Below, one piece after another: positions 41,412 to 50,597 of a stretch of DNA of 64,000 bases. Made by a program: the position numbers and the translations under genes. Under the pieces are notes generated by a model. It saw nothing but the letters and a program-made list of their open reading frames with translations, did not search any database and was not told where the DNA came from. Every line of letters begins with the position of its first letter. Position 1 is the first letter of the stretch. The stretch lies in assembly GCA_964519385.1 (NCBI GenBank), contig CAZFLR010000008.1, positions 1 through 64,000 of the forward strand. Reading direction: 5' to 3'. The DNA comes from SVFI01 sp964519385 (GTDB taxonomy: Bacteria; Bacillota; Clostridia; Lachnospirales; Lachnospiraceae).

Positions 41412-44288
41412 CTAATATTTCCCCTTAAATAATGCCTGATACGATTCCTTTTTTGCTTTCGGAACAACAAACCGAATTCCCTTTTTACACTTCTTAAAGG
41501 CTTTGTCTCCGATGGATGTCAGAGCCTTGGATTTCACACTTACCTTCTTGAGTGAATTACATTGAAAGAATGCATTCTTACCGATAGCCTGTACTTTGGA
41601 AGGCACCGTAAGAGAGGTTATTTTTTCACAGTTTGAAAACGCGCCTGCGCCGATGGAGGTGACCGCTCCGCCGATTTTTACCGTCTTTAATTTTTTACAG
41701 TTATAAAATGTTTTTTTCTGTATGGATGTCAGTTTCGCCGGAAGTGTAATCTTAGCCAATTTCCTGCAGCCCGAAAATGCTCCCTGACCGAGCGAAAGAA
41801 GCTTGCATCCGCCTGCAAATGTACAGGCTTTCAGATTTTCATTTCCGGCAAATGCATAATTGCCGATTTCCAAAACGGTTCTCGGAATTTTGACCTTCGT
41901 CAATGCCGTGCAGCGGTAAAAAGCCCTTGCGCCGATTGTGATAAGACCTTCGTTCAGCTTTACTGTTTTGAGGGATTTACAATTTCTGAATGCATAATTG
42001 CCAATAGACTGAACCGTTGCCGGTACACTGAGAGATATCAGAGAAGAACAGCCGTCAAACGCCCTGTTTCCTATAGATATGATTCCATTATGCAAAATCA
42101 CCTTTTGCAGATTTTTACAGTTAGCAAATGCCTGACTGCCTATTTTACTGATATCAGAAGAAAGTTCAATTTTTTTAATCTTGTCATTATTTTTGAAAGC
42201 ACAATCGTAAATTTCAGTAATACGATAGACTTTATCATCTATCTTTACCCAGTCAGGCAGCAGAATCTTCTCCCTGTCGGATTTGAGAAAACAGATTCCG
42301 AGTGTTCCGTCCGCTTTCTTTTTCACCTCATACTCCACACCGTTTATTTTCATTTGAATACTCTGATTTTCTTCCTCTCCCGCTGCGATAATATTCGGTT
42401 TATAGTAAAAACTAACCACCGTACTGCCATCCCCTGCAACCGTAATAAGCTGCGCATCCGGTGTGACATAACCCTCCACCTCTCCTGCCGGAATCGTCAA
42501 TGTCGCATCCGTTGTTCCGAATCGTATTTCCTCTGCCGGATACGGAAAGCCCTTCTCATATGAAAAAGGGAGATATTCCGTCAGCGAGCCTGCCTGTGCA
42601 TGCGGCTGATAAAAACGCCGAATCGTATACGGTGTATTTTCATTTGCCGTCCAGGTCGCATAAAGAGTCACTTTTCCGTTGTTCTCTGCGGTCAGATTAT
42701 TGGCAGTCTCACCGTAGGTTCCGTTCTGACCTTTCCATCCCGAAAAGGTATATCCACTCTTTTTCGGTGTCGGAAGAAGCATCTCCCTGTCATAGACCGC
42801 CGACAGACTCTTAATTTTCACTTCATTGTTTTCCTCGGCAATCACGCCTCCGTCTGCATCCAGTATTACGGTATATTGATTTGCAATCCATTTTGCATGC
42901 GCCGTCACATCTCTCACCGGTGTATAGCTTGTCCCCGCCTTTCCGATGTCCCAGCCGTCAAACTGATATCCTCTGCGCTCTGCCTCCGGAAGCTTAACTG
43001 AGGACGGACCCCATATGGCATGCATCGTCACAACGCCTCCGTCAACCGATGTCAGGCTTTTATAAGAAGCACCTGCTGCATAATCAACCCTTGTATTTTG
43101 GTTGAGTCCCCAGCCCTTAAAAACATACTGTGCCTGACTTCCGGCCTCATTTACAGTTCCTCCTCCGGCATCATAAGAAACCTTGTAAGCTTTTGAAAAA
43201 CCATTCCCCTGCGTCGTGTACAACTGGTCAAAAATACAATTCTGTGATGACACCATTCCTCCGGTTGCTCCGTTACCGTTGTAATTCACATTGTAGGCAG
43301 AAGGAATCAATGTAATGGTCTGCACCAGATTTCCGTTTGAAGCATTTGCCGTCGTTCCGATGCCGGCATTCATATATACATTCACAAGCGCGAGCGGATA
43401 ATGACGCACAGACGCTTCACTTTTAAGGAATCCCGCCGTATTTACGCTGTTATATATCACGCTTTCCGGATAGAACTTCCTCTCAAGCCCCGAACGAGAT
43501 ATGGTATTTTGAAACTGACTCTCAAAAAAACTGTGTCCCGTCTTAAAAGTGTCGGTCGGATTCCAAAACAGCGCATACGCATTTTTAGTCGTTGAATATG
43601 TCACATTTACGGTATAACCCGCCGGCTTATCAAAACCTATGACACTTCTGGCAAGATTATATGTACCATCCGTATCCTCAAACCGGTATAAATTAGAATG
43701 ATTGCTGCCGGCAACATTGATATTACACCAGTTTCCCTGCACCGTCCGGGTCATTGTGACATTCTGCGTCTCACTTGTAGGTACCGTCGTGTCGATACCC
43801 GAAATCTTATGAGTGATGACCGCTGTATTCACTGCAACTCCCGCCATATTCAGTTTTACGATTTTGGTTGTCCAATAGCCGGAGGCAGTAGACGGATATG
43901 CTCTCGCATATGCCACAGGTTCATTTGCCCTGCTGAGTGCATACTCGTAAAACAGCAGTTCACTCTCCTCCTGCGTTCCCTCCTCCGTCACAAAAGTTGG
44001 CTGTACCAGCAGTGTATCCATCTGCAGAAGCTCTTGTCGTTCTTCCTCTGACATGTCCATGAGCCATGCGCCAATCTCCTGCCATTCAGCCATACCAAGG
44101 TAGTGGTTAATCATCTCCTCCGATGCATTTCTCCAGTCAAGCTCCCAAAGACTCATATCGCACTTTAGCGGATACTCCTCCGTCCCTGTTACCGTTTCCG
44201 TTGCATGCACAGATAACGGCATCAGTAAAACAGCCAGCAAAATTGCCAACAAAAATCCATGCAGCCAATATTCAGTTTTTTTCTTCAT
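41412..44288 (-). CDS. Secreted LRR (BspA-type) protein with Listeria-Bacteroides repeats
   Basis: 958 residues. Signal peptide about 1-30 (HGFLLAILLAVLLMPLSVHA). A unique N-terminal region, then three or four InlB_B/Flg_new repeats (about 340-570: KVSYDAGGGTVNE, GYQFDGWDIGKAGTSY, YTVILDADGGVIAEE, GYTFSGWKGQNGTYGETANNL ending LYATW) and a block of about nine LRR_5 repeats (about 700-940; KIGSQAFANCKNLQKVILHNG, SIGNRAFDGCSSLISLSVPA). The end VPKAKKESYQALFKGKY resembles that of the transglutaminase-like protein at 12.5 kb. No LPXTG motif. A surface or secreted binding protein; partner unknown. Confidence 0.87.
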   Translation of the reverse strand: MKKKTEYWLHGFLLAILLAVLLMPLSVHATETVTGTEEYPLKCDMSLWELDWRNASEEMINHYLGMAEWQEIGAWLMDMSEEERQELLQMDTLLVQPTFVTEEGTQEESELLFYEYALSRANEPVAYARAYPSTASGYWTTKIVKLNMAGVAVNTAVITHKISGIDTTVPTSETQNVTMTRTVQGNWCNINVAGSNHSNLYRFEDTDGTYNLARSVIGFDKPAGYTVNVTYSTTKNAYALFWNPTDTFKTGHSFFESQFQNTISRSGLERKFYPESVIYNSVNTAGFLKSEASVRHYPLALVNVYMNAGIGTTANASNGNLVQTITLIPSAYNVNYNGNGATGGMVSSQNCIFDQLYTTQGNGFSKAYKVSYDAGGGTVNEAGSQAQYVFKGWGLNQNTRVDYAAGASYKSLTSVDGGVVTMHAIWGPSSVKLPEAERRGYQFDGWDIGKAGTSYTPVRDVTAHAKWIANQYTVILDADGGVIAEENNEVKIKSLSAVYDREMLLPTPKKSGYTFSGWKGQNGTYGETANNLTAENNGKVTLYATWTANENTPYTIRRFYQPHAQAGSLTEYLPFSYEKGFPYPAEEIRFGTTDATLTIPAGEVEGYVTPDAQLITVAGDGSTVVSFYYKPNIIAAGEEENQSIQMKINGVEYEVKKKADGTLGICFLKSDREKILLPDWVKIDDKVYRITEIYDCAFKNNDKIKKIELSSDISKIGSQAFANCKNLQKVILHNGIISIGNRAFDGCSSLISLSVPATVQSIGNYAFRNCKSLKTVKLNEGLITIGARAFYRCTALTKVKIPRTVLEIGNYAFAGNENLKACTFAGGCKLLSLGQGAFSGCRKLAKITLPAKLTSIQKKTFYNCKKLKTVKIGGAVTSIGAGAFSNCEKITSLTVPSKVQAIGKNAFFQCNSLKKVSVKSKALTSIGDKAFKKCKKGIRFVVPKAKKESYQALFKGKY

Positions 44289-44361
44289 TCACTTTTCCCT
44301 TTCTGTCTCTCAGACATTAAAATTGATTGGTTAACAGGTTACTCTTTTCCATGGAAATTTT

Positions 44362-44373
44362 GACCGAACGGTC
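44362..44373. promoter_or_regulatory. Palindromic operator candidate before LRR gene
   Basis: Perfect 12-bp palindrome GACCGAACGGTC, in the 5' leader about 75 bases before the LRR gene start and 30-40 bases after the likely start of transcription. The form GACCGNNCGGTC is typical of TetR-family operators. The regulator is not identified. Confidence 0.45.
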
Positions 44374-44408
44374 GTGATATATTTATCATTTGAATTTGAG
44401 ATAATGTC

Positions 44409-44437
44409 ATTATATGTCGCTCTTTCAAAAAAAGCAA
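44409..44437 (-). promoter_or_regulatory. Promoter of the LRR protein gene
   Basis: Minus strand: -35 TTGCTT (44432-44437), 17-base spacer, -10 TATAAT (44409-44414). It lies right after the histidine kinase terminator; the two elements nearly touch. Confidence 0.65.
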
Positions 44438-44440
44438 GTA

Positions 44441-44470
44441 AAAAGTGGACGTATATTTACGACCACTTTT
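44441..44470 (-). terminator. Terminator after the hybrid kinase gene
   Basis: Minus strand: AAAAGTGG-T-CGTA (44470-44458) pairs with TACG-T-CCACTTTT (44453-44441), loop of four bases, one T/T mismatch, then TACTTGCTTTTTTT. It begins 12 bases after the kinase stop and ends the rluF-ligA-metA-kinase operon. Confidence 0.82.
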
Positions 44471-44481
44471 TCTCAGAAAAT

Positions 44482-46755
44482 TTATTTAGTTTTCTTTTTG
44501 CAAATCAGCATCGTCTCCGTGTACTGTCCGCATATTCTTTCATACTGCTCATCAAAGAAGGATTGCAGGTCATATATTTCTTCCGGAAGACCGTTTTCAG
44601 TCATTTGTTCCATATGCTGTGCCATATCCGAAAGGCGAATCGCTCCGACCAGATACGCGCTGCTCTTAAAGCCGTGAATCTTCATGTGATAACTCTTATA
44701 ATCACCGTTCTGCAGGAAAAGTGACAATTCCTGCCTGATTGGAAGCTTTACAAAATCATCAAGCAGCTCCAGATAGAATTCTGCCGTTCCTCCGCAGCAT
44801 GACAAAGCCGTTTCCTGATCTAATTCCGGCAGTTTTTCCGAAAGAAGCTTCAGCATCTGCTCCGGAGATACCTTCTTTTCCTCCTCCGCGCCGTCCTGCG
44901 TCTGTCCAAACACCTTTTCCTCCGGAAGGTGACGTAAAATCATGCTGTTTAGTTTTTCCGGAATAATCGGCTTTGTCAAAAAATCATCAAAGCCCTCTGC
45001 CAGATATTTCTCCCTGTCACCGACAATGGCATTTGCCGTAAGCATAATCACCGGAACCCCTTCGCACAGCTTTTTATCACGCAGAATACGGAAGGTTTCC
45101 ACACCGTCAAGCCCCGGCATCATATGGTCCAGAAAAATCATATCAAAGCTTTCCTTCTCCAACAGGTCAAGACATGCCTGTCCGCTCTCTGCCTCTTCGA
45201 TATACATCTGTGTTTCCTTCAGGAGCCCTTTAAACACCTTAAGATTGATTCTGTTGTCATCAACAACGAGAATGCGCGCATCCGGTGCCACGAACTTGTA
45301 TTTACCGTGAAGCACACGCTCTGTGCTCACAAACCTCTCCCTGAAATTTCCAAGCGGCTCATAATTTACAATCTCCTGCACCAGTTTAAATGAAAACTCT
45401 GTTCCCTTCTCATATTCACTCACAATCTGCAATTCACTTCCCATAAGCTTCAGCAGTTGCTGCGTAATATTCATTCCAAGACCGGTTCCTTCAATTTCAC
45501 GATTCCGTTCCGTATCCAAACGTTCAAAGGCATCATAAATCTTGTCAATGTCCTCTTTTTTGATCCCGATTCCGGTGTCTCTGACCGTATAGGAAACAAT
45601 CACATTTGTTCCATCCATACAGCCGTTAACAGAAAGTACCACTTTCCCTTTTTCCGTGTATTTCACTGCGTTTGACAAAAGATTTAACAAAACCTGACGG
45701 ATGCGTTTATCATCTCCGAGGCAGACCGACGGAAGCGACGGATCAATTTCAAACTCCAGAGTCAGATTCTTCTCTTTTGCCTTGACACTAATCATATTAT
45801 AAAGGTCATTCAAAAGGCTTCCCATCTCATACTTTTGCAGAACAAGCTCCATTTTCCCCGACTCAATTTTGGAGGAATCCAGAATTTCATTAATGATATT
45901 TAAAAGTACTCTCGAGGAATCTTTTACATCTGCTGCATATTTTCTGATATTCTCCTCGCCGCTTTCACGCAGAATCAGCTCGTTCATACCTATTACCGCA
46001 TTAATCGGGGTTCGTATCTCATGTGATACCCTTGCCAGAAACTGTGATTTTGCACGGTTTGCATTTTCCGCCTCCGTCTTTGCAATTTCCAGCTCCTCCG
46101 ACATTTGTGCACGCTCTATGCTTCCGCTGATAATACGGTAAATATTATTGCACACAACCATATATGCCACATAGATAAAGCATCTCGGCAAAATAAAAAA
46201 CAGCATAAGGCTCGTCGCCGGATTCGGGTTAATCTCCGACAATACAAACTGTCCGCCCTGTGTCGTGCAGCTTGCAAGCGTATCCACCGTCAGCAACGCC
46301 ATATTCGCATCACACAGTCCGAAATAATAGCCGCCGTAGACAATAATTACTGTGCTTATAACCGCCGCCACACACACATGTCGCATCACCTTCTTCGATG
46401 CATATAACGTAGCAAACAAAAAAGGCAGCAAGGTTACCAGAAGCACATGGTAGGTAATAAATACGCCTGCTATCGTAAACACTGCCATAATGCTGAAAAG
46501 AATGACATATTTTTTCATCCGGTTGGATGATGACATGTTTTTATCAACAATACACACAAGCAGATAGATGACGAGCGATGGCAGATACGCACTCATCATA
46601 AGTTTCTGTTCCACAATAAATACATGAAGCAGATTCAACACAAATGCCAGTGTAAAAACAATCATTGATACAGCGAAACACTGCATCATATATGTATTTG
46701 CTATTTGTTCCCGATTTTTTATATAGACGGAAATATCATCTGTCTTTTCTTTCAT
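44482..46755 (-). CDS. Hybrid sensor histidine kinase with REC and Hpt domains
   Basis: 757 residues. Five or six N-terminal membrane helices (about 25-205), no obvious extracellular domain. Coiled linker (MSEELEIAKTEAENANRAKSQFL), H-box His245 (SHEIRTPINAVIGM), N-box LNLLSNAVKYTEKG, G-boxes DTGIGI and EGTGLGM, REC domain with phospho-Asp in FLDHMMPGLDG (about 580) and C-terminal Hpt with His694 (KIHGFKSSAYL). So a phosphorelay, His-Asp-His, in one protein; the final response regulator is not next to it. Signal unknown. It follows metA by 24 bases. Confidence 0.93.
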   Translation of the reverse strand: MKEKTDDISVYIKNREQIANTYMMQCFAVSMIVFTLAFVLNLLHVFIVEQKLMMSAYLPSLVIYLLVCIVDKNMSSSNRMKKYVILFSIMAVFTIAGVFITYHVLLVTLLPFLFATLYASKKVMRHVCVAAVISTVIIVYGGYYFGLCDANMALLTVDTLASCTTQGGQFVLSEINPNPATSLMLFFILPRCFIYVAYMVVCNNIYRIISGSIERAQMSEELEIAKTEAENANRAKSQFLARVSHEIRTPINAVIGMNELILRESGEENIRKYAADVKDSSRVLLNIINEILDSSKIESGKMELVLQKYEMGSLLNDLYNMISVKAKEKNLTLEFEIDPSLPSVCLGDDKRIRQVLLNLLSNAVKYTEKGKVVLSVNGCMDGTNVIVSYTVRDTGIGIKKEDIDKIYDAFERLDTERNREIEGTGLGMNITQQLLKLMGSELQIVSEYEKGTEFSFKLVQEIVNYEPLGNFRERFVSTERVLHGKYKFVAPDARILVVDDNRINLKVFKGLLKETQMYIEEAESGQACLDLLEKESFDMIFLDHMMPGLDGVETFRILRDKKLCEGVPVIMLTANAIVGDREKYLAEGFDDFLTKPIIPEKLNSMILRHLPEEKVFGQTQDGAEEEKKVSPEQMLKLLSEKLPELDQETALSCCGGTAEFYLELLDDFVKLPIRQELSLFLQNGDYKSYHMKIHGFKSSAYLVGAIRLSDMAQHMEQMTENGLPEEIYDLQSFFDEQYERICGQYTETMLICKKKTK

Positions 46756-46779
46756 CTTGCAAACACTCCTATCAAGACT

Positions 46780-47685
46780 TTACCACTCATACGGCGTAGC
46801 CTGATATACATAATAATTCAGCCAGTTACTGTACAAATTATTGCTGTGTGCACGCCACAGAAGATGTGGTCTCTGCATAGGGTCATCGTTCGGAAAATAA
46901 TTTTCAGGCATTTTAATCGGAAGCCCCTTTTCAAGGTCCCTTTCATACTCATTCTTCAATGTCACACGGTCATATTCCAGATGGCCCATGACAAAAATCT
47001 GTTTTCCGTCCGGTGTCATACAAAGTAAAACCCCCGCCTTATCGGACTCCGCCAGAACGACGAGCCGGTCATTTGCATGTATTTCCTCAGCCGAAACCGT
47101 GGTATGTCTGCTGTGAGGAGCCACAAAATAATCATCAAATCCCCTGACAAGCGGAACTTTCCGATTCATCACCTTATGCTCAAAAACTCCGAACAGTTTT
47201 TCTTCCAGCCTGATTTTCTTAATTCCGAAATGATAATACAGGCCTGCCTGTGCTCCCCAGCAAATGTGAAATGTAGAGGTGACATTTTCCTTGGACCACT
47301 CCATAATTTCACAGAGCTCGTTCCAGTAATCAACCTCCTCAAACTCCATCTGCTCCACGGGTGCCCCCGTAATAATCAAACCGTCATACCGTTTGTCCTT
47401 TAATTCCCCAAACGTATTATAAAAGCGGTTGAGATGGTTTGCGGACGTATTGACCGACACATGTGTACTTGTCTTCATAAAATCAATATCCACCTGAAGC
47501 GGTGTATTGGACAGTGCACGCAGAAGCTGAAGCTCCGTATCCTCCTTGAGGGGCATCAGATTTAATATACATATCTTAAGAGGCCGGATATCCTGTCCGA
47601 ACGCTCTTTTTTCATCCATAACAAATATATTTTCATTTTCCAGTATCTCTTTTACCGGAAGATCGCTCTGTATTTTAATCGGCAT
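46780..47685 (-). CDS. metAA: Homoserine O-acetyltransferase (MetA family)
   Basis: 301 residues from the ATG at 47683-47685 (MPIKIQSDLPVKEIL), 9 bases after GAGG; a TTG three codons earlier is the longer option. Catalytic Cys142 (FHICWGAQAG), His/Glu in the family blocks (VAPHSRHT and GHLEYDRVTL). Residue 111 is Glu (GAPVEQMEFEEVDYW); in this family Glu at this place prefers acetyl-CoA and Gly prefers succinyl-CoA, so I call acetyltransferase. It makes O-acetylhomoserine in methionine synthesis. It follows ligA by 57 bases; no SAM or T-box riboswitch is visible. Confidence 0.93.
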   Translation of the reverse strand: MPIKIQSDLPVKEILENENIFVMDEKRAFGQDIRPLKICILNLMPLKEDTELQLLRALSNTPLQVDIDFMKTSTHVSVNTSANHLNRFYNTFGELKDKRYDGLIITGAPVEQMEFEEVDYWNELCEIMEWSKENVTSTFHICWGAQAGLYYHFGIKKIRLEEKLFGVFEHKVMNRKVPLVRGFDDYFVAPHSRHTTVSAEEIHANDRLVVLAESDKAGVLLCMTPDGKQIFVMGHLEYDRVTLKNEYERDLEKGLPIKMPENYFPNDDPMQRPHLLWRAHSNNLYSNWLNYYVYQATPYEW

Positions 47686-47742
47686 TTCTATCAACCTCGT
47701 TTTCTTTTTTACATTGTCTGATAATCATAACACAGACTGCTG

Positions 47743-49722
47743 TTATATGTCTATTCCTGCCATGAAAAGAAAACGCTCCTCATCAATAATCTCAACTCCG
47801 AGCTCCTTTGCTTTTTTGTTCTTTCCGGACATTGACGTAATATCATTATTAATCAGATAATCCGTCTTTCCTGTCACGCTGCCCGTCACCTTACCGCCGC
47901 GCTGTTCAATCAATTCCTTCAGCTCATTACGATTGCCGAAATGATTCAGCGAACCTGTGATTACAAACACCTGTCCTGCAAGATTCTGCTCACCTTCATC
48001 GGTTGCCGGCTTTTCTATTGTAAGCTCCGTCAATAAACGGTCAAGAATCTCATTGTTTTCTTCCTTAGCAAAATAATCGCAGATTCCGGCTGCCAGAACC
48101 TCTCCGATGCCTTCCACGTCCGCCAGTTCCTGCGCCTGCGCTGTACGGATGCTCTGTAAATCATAATCAAAAAACTTACACAAAAGCTTGGCATTTGCCA
48201 GTCCGATACCCGGTATTCCGAGTGCATAAATTACCTTCGGCAAACTCGTTTCTCTTGCTTTATCTGCGTTTTCAATCAGCTTCTTATAGGACTTTTCCCC
48301 AAAGCCTTCCATCCGGGTGATGTCGTCCTTGTATCTGTCCAAATGAAACAGGTCGGCATATTCCCTCACAAAGCCTTTTCCAATAAATTTCTCAAGAGTT
48401 GCCTCCGACAAACCGTCAATATTGATTGCATCCCTGCTCACGAAAAGTGCAAAGGACTTGATTTTTTTTGCCGGACATTCCGGATTGACACAGCAAAGCA
48501 CCTCCGCTTCATTGGCAGCCTGTATCTCAACCCTTTTCCCGCACGCCGGACAGCTATCCGGAAGCTGCATCATTCCGCTTCTCGTCAGATTTTCCGCAAG
48601 CTGCGGAATAATCATATTTGCCTTATACACTGTCACTCTGTCTCCGATTCCAAGCTCCAGAGCCTTCATATAGCTCAGGTTATGAAGGCTTGCCCTGCTC
48701 ACCGTTGTTCCTTCAAGCTGCACTTCATCAAAGATTGCAACCGGATTGATAAGGCCCGTCCGGCTCGGACTCCACTCCACTTCGAGCAGAGTCGTCTCCG
48801 CTATCTCATCTGCCCATTTAAAAGCAATGGAATGACGCGGGAACTTCGCCGTAAGCCCCAGCGATGCAGAATACTCCAGATCACAATACGAAAGCACCAG
48901 TCCGTCCGACGGAATATCGTAATGCTTTACCCTCTCCTCGTAAGCTTCTATTGCATCTCTGATGTTTTCTGCATTCACCCTGATATATTCCACAACATCA
49001 AATCCCTGCTCCTTCAGGAATTTAAACTGATTCTCCCTGTCATTTGCAAAATCCGGTTCCTTCGGTTCCTCATTTCCGACTGCAAGAACATACGAAAATG
49101 CATAAAAATACACACTTCTTTCGGCTGTCACCTCATTGTTGAGCTGACGGACAGAACCGCTGCACAGATTTCTCGGGTTTTTATATCTGGCTCCGACATC
49201 CTCGATTGCCTCATTAATTCTGTCAAACTCCGAATACGGTATGACCGCCTCGCCGCGGAGTGTCAACGTTCCCGTAAACGGAATCCTAGCCGGAAGGTTA
49301 CGGAATACCCTTGCATTGTTCGTCACAACCTCACCGACCTCTCCGTTTCCTCTGGTCACGGCCTTCTTCAGGATTCCGCCCTCATAGGTAACTACAATTG
49401 TCAGTCCGTCAAGCTTCCACGAAAGCAGACCTTCCTTCTCTCCAAGCCATCCGGCAAGCTCATCCCTGCTTTTCGTCTTTGCCAGAGAAAGCATCGGTTT
49501 TTCGTGTCGTTCCTTCGGAAGCGCATCCACAGCCTCGTATCCGACACTCACAGTCGGCGAACCCGAAAGAGTGATTCCCGATTCCTGCTCCAGTGTCATT
49601 AGCTCATCATATAACCGGTCATATTCATAATTGCTGATAATCTCCGTATCCTCCGCATAATATGCTTTTGATGCTTTATTCAAAAGAGTTATCAGTTCCT
49701 TCATTCTTTCCTTCTGATTCAT
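47743..49722 (-). CDS. ligA: NAD+-dependent DNA ligase LigA
   Basis: 659 residues from the ATG at 49720-49722, 7 bases after AAGGA; an earlier ATG has no ribosome site. Adenylation domain with nucleophile Lys103 (SWKLDGLTIVV), then TRGNGEVGEVV, LRGEAVI and the OB fold (WSPSRTGLINPVAIF). Four-Cys zinc finger (CPACGKRV ... CCVNPECPAKK), HhH region and a C-terminal BRCT (GQVFVITGSLNHFGNRNELKELIEQRGGKV). It seals nicks in DNA. The motif SWKLDG differs from the common EPKLDG; this type is usual in Lachnospiraceae. Confidence 0.95.
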   Translation of the reverse strand: MNQKERMKELITLLNKASKAYYAEDTEIISNYEYDRLYDELMTLEQESGITLSGSPTVSVGYEAVDALPKERHEKPMLSLAKTKSRDELAGWLGEKEGLLSWKLDGLTIVVTYEGGILKKAVTRGNGEVGEVVTNNARVFRNLPARIPFTGTLTLRGEAVIPYSEFDRINEAIEDVGARYKNPRNLCSGSVRQLNNEVTAERSVYFYAFSYVLAVGNEEPKEPDFANDRENQFKFLKEQGFDVVEYIRVNAENIRDAIEAYEERVKHYDIPSDGLVLSYCDLEYSASLGLTAKFPRHSIAFKWADEIAETTLLEVEWSPSRTGLINPVAIFDEVQLEGTTVSRASLHNLSYMKALELGIGDRVTVYKANMIIPQLAENLTRSGMMQLPDSCPACGKRVEIQAANEAEVLCCVNPECPAKKIKSFALFVSRDAINIDGLSEATLEKFIGKGFVREYADLFHLDRYKDDITRMEGFGEKSYKKLIENADKARETSLPKVIYALGIPGIGLANAKLLCKFFDYDLQSIRTAQAQELADVEGIGEVLAAGICDYFAKEENNEILDRLLTELTIEKPATDEGEQNLAGQVFVITGSLNHFGNRNELKELIEQRGGKVTGSVTGKTDYLINNDITSMSGKNKKAKELGVEIIDEERFLFMAGIDI

Positions 49723-49758
49723 GTTTTCATCCTTTTCGCCCATTGACTGTTTAACCGG

Positions 49759-50529
49759 TTACCGGTTCACTGTTCCCGGCACCTTCATTTCGACCGACTG
49801 ATAAAGCTGTGCACATTCCTGTCCGGTGAGTAAGCGCGACTCTCCCGGAGTTAATTTCCCCAGCTCTACACTCATTATCCGCACACGTTTTAAAGCCTTC
49901 ACCCTATAGCCGAACGTTTCACACATCCGCCTGATCTGGCGGTTCATGCCTTGTGTCAGAACTATACGGAAGGTATATTTTCCTTCCACAACAACCCTGC
50001 ACGGCCTGGTCGTGCGCTCCAGCCCCTTCAGATACACTCCGCGGCTCATATTTTCCGCAAATTCTTCCGTCACTTCACGGTCAACCTTTACCACATATTC
50101 CTTTTCATGCTTCTGTGAGCCTTTCATCATACGCTGGATAAGTTCTCCGTCATTGGTCAGAAGCATCAGCCCCTCCGAATCCTTGTCCAGTCGTCCGGCG
50201 TAGGTTACCCTTGTTTTGGTTCTGACATAGTCAAGCACCTTTTTGTCTGCAAATTTATCCTTTTCCGTACAGGTGACACCGACCGGTTTATAAAATGCCA
50301 GAATGATTTTCTCCGCACTTCCCTTAATCTCCTTTTTGACCTTCATCTCTTTCCCGCCAAGGAGTTCCACTTTATCAGAAGGCAGAACCTTCATTCCGCT
50401 GTGCGCAGTCTGTCCGTTCACAAGTACCTTCCCCTGCTCTACCAGGATATCCGCCTGTCTTCGCGAACATAGCCCCGCCTGTGCCAAAAACTTATTTATT
50501 CTCTCTGCTTTTTGTTCTACCATCGCCAC
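49759..50529 (-). CDS. RsuA/RluB/RluF-family pseudouridine synthase
   Basis: 256 residues. N-terminal S4 RNA-binding domain (ERINKFLAQAGLCSRRQADILVEQGKVLVNG), then the synthase core with the catalytic Asp in GRLDKDSEGLMLLTNDG and the block LTQGMNRQIRRMCETFGY. It isomerises a specific uridine in 23S (RluF/RluB-like) or 16S rRNA; which one cannot be told. Start GTG 50527-50529 follows AAGGATTAAGA; an ATG two codons later is possible. It heads the rluF-ligA-metA-kinase transcript. Confidence 0.9.
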   Translation of the reverse strand: MAMVEQKAERINKFLAQAGLCSRRQADILVEQGKVLVNGQTAHSGMKVLPSDKVELLGGKEMKVKKEIKGSAEKIILAFYKPVGVTCTEKDKFADKKVLDYVRTKTRVTYAGRLDKDSEGLMLLTNDGELIQRMMKGSQKHEKEYVVKVDREVTEEFAENMSRGVYLKGLERTTRPCRVVVEGKYTFRIVLTQGMNRQIRRMCETFGYRVKALKRVRIMSVELGKLTPGESRLLTGQECAQLYQSVEMKVPGTVNR

Positions 50530-50557
50530 TCTTAATCCTTAAATTCAGTATCTTTTT

Positions 50558-50586
50558 ATTATACAACAAACGAAAGCCTTTGCCAA
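50558..50586 (-). promoter_or_regulatory. Promoter of the pseudouridine synthase-ligA-metA operon
   Basis: Minus strand: -35 TTGGCA (50581-50586), 17-base spacer, -10 TATAAT (50558-50563). Close to consensus (5/6, 6/6). Confidence 0.75.
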
Positions 50587-50597
50587 AAGATATCACA

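Noticed and set aside
47686..47742. Possible SAM or T-box riboswitch before metA
   Set aside because: The gap to ligA is only 57 bases, too short for either, and no motif is seen.
48343..49602. Long open frame of about 419 codons on the plus strand
   Set aside because: It is antisense to ligA and its product is rich in Arg, His, Cys and Ser, as expected for a shadow frame; no ribosome site.
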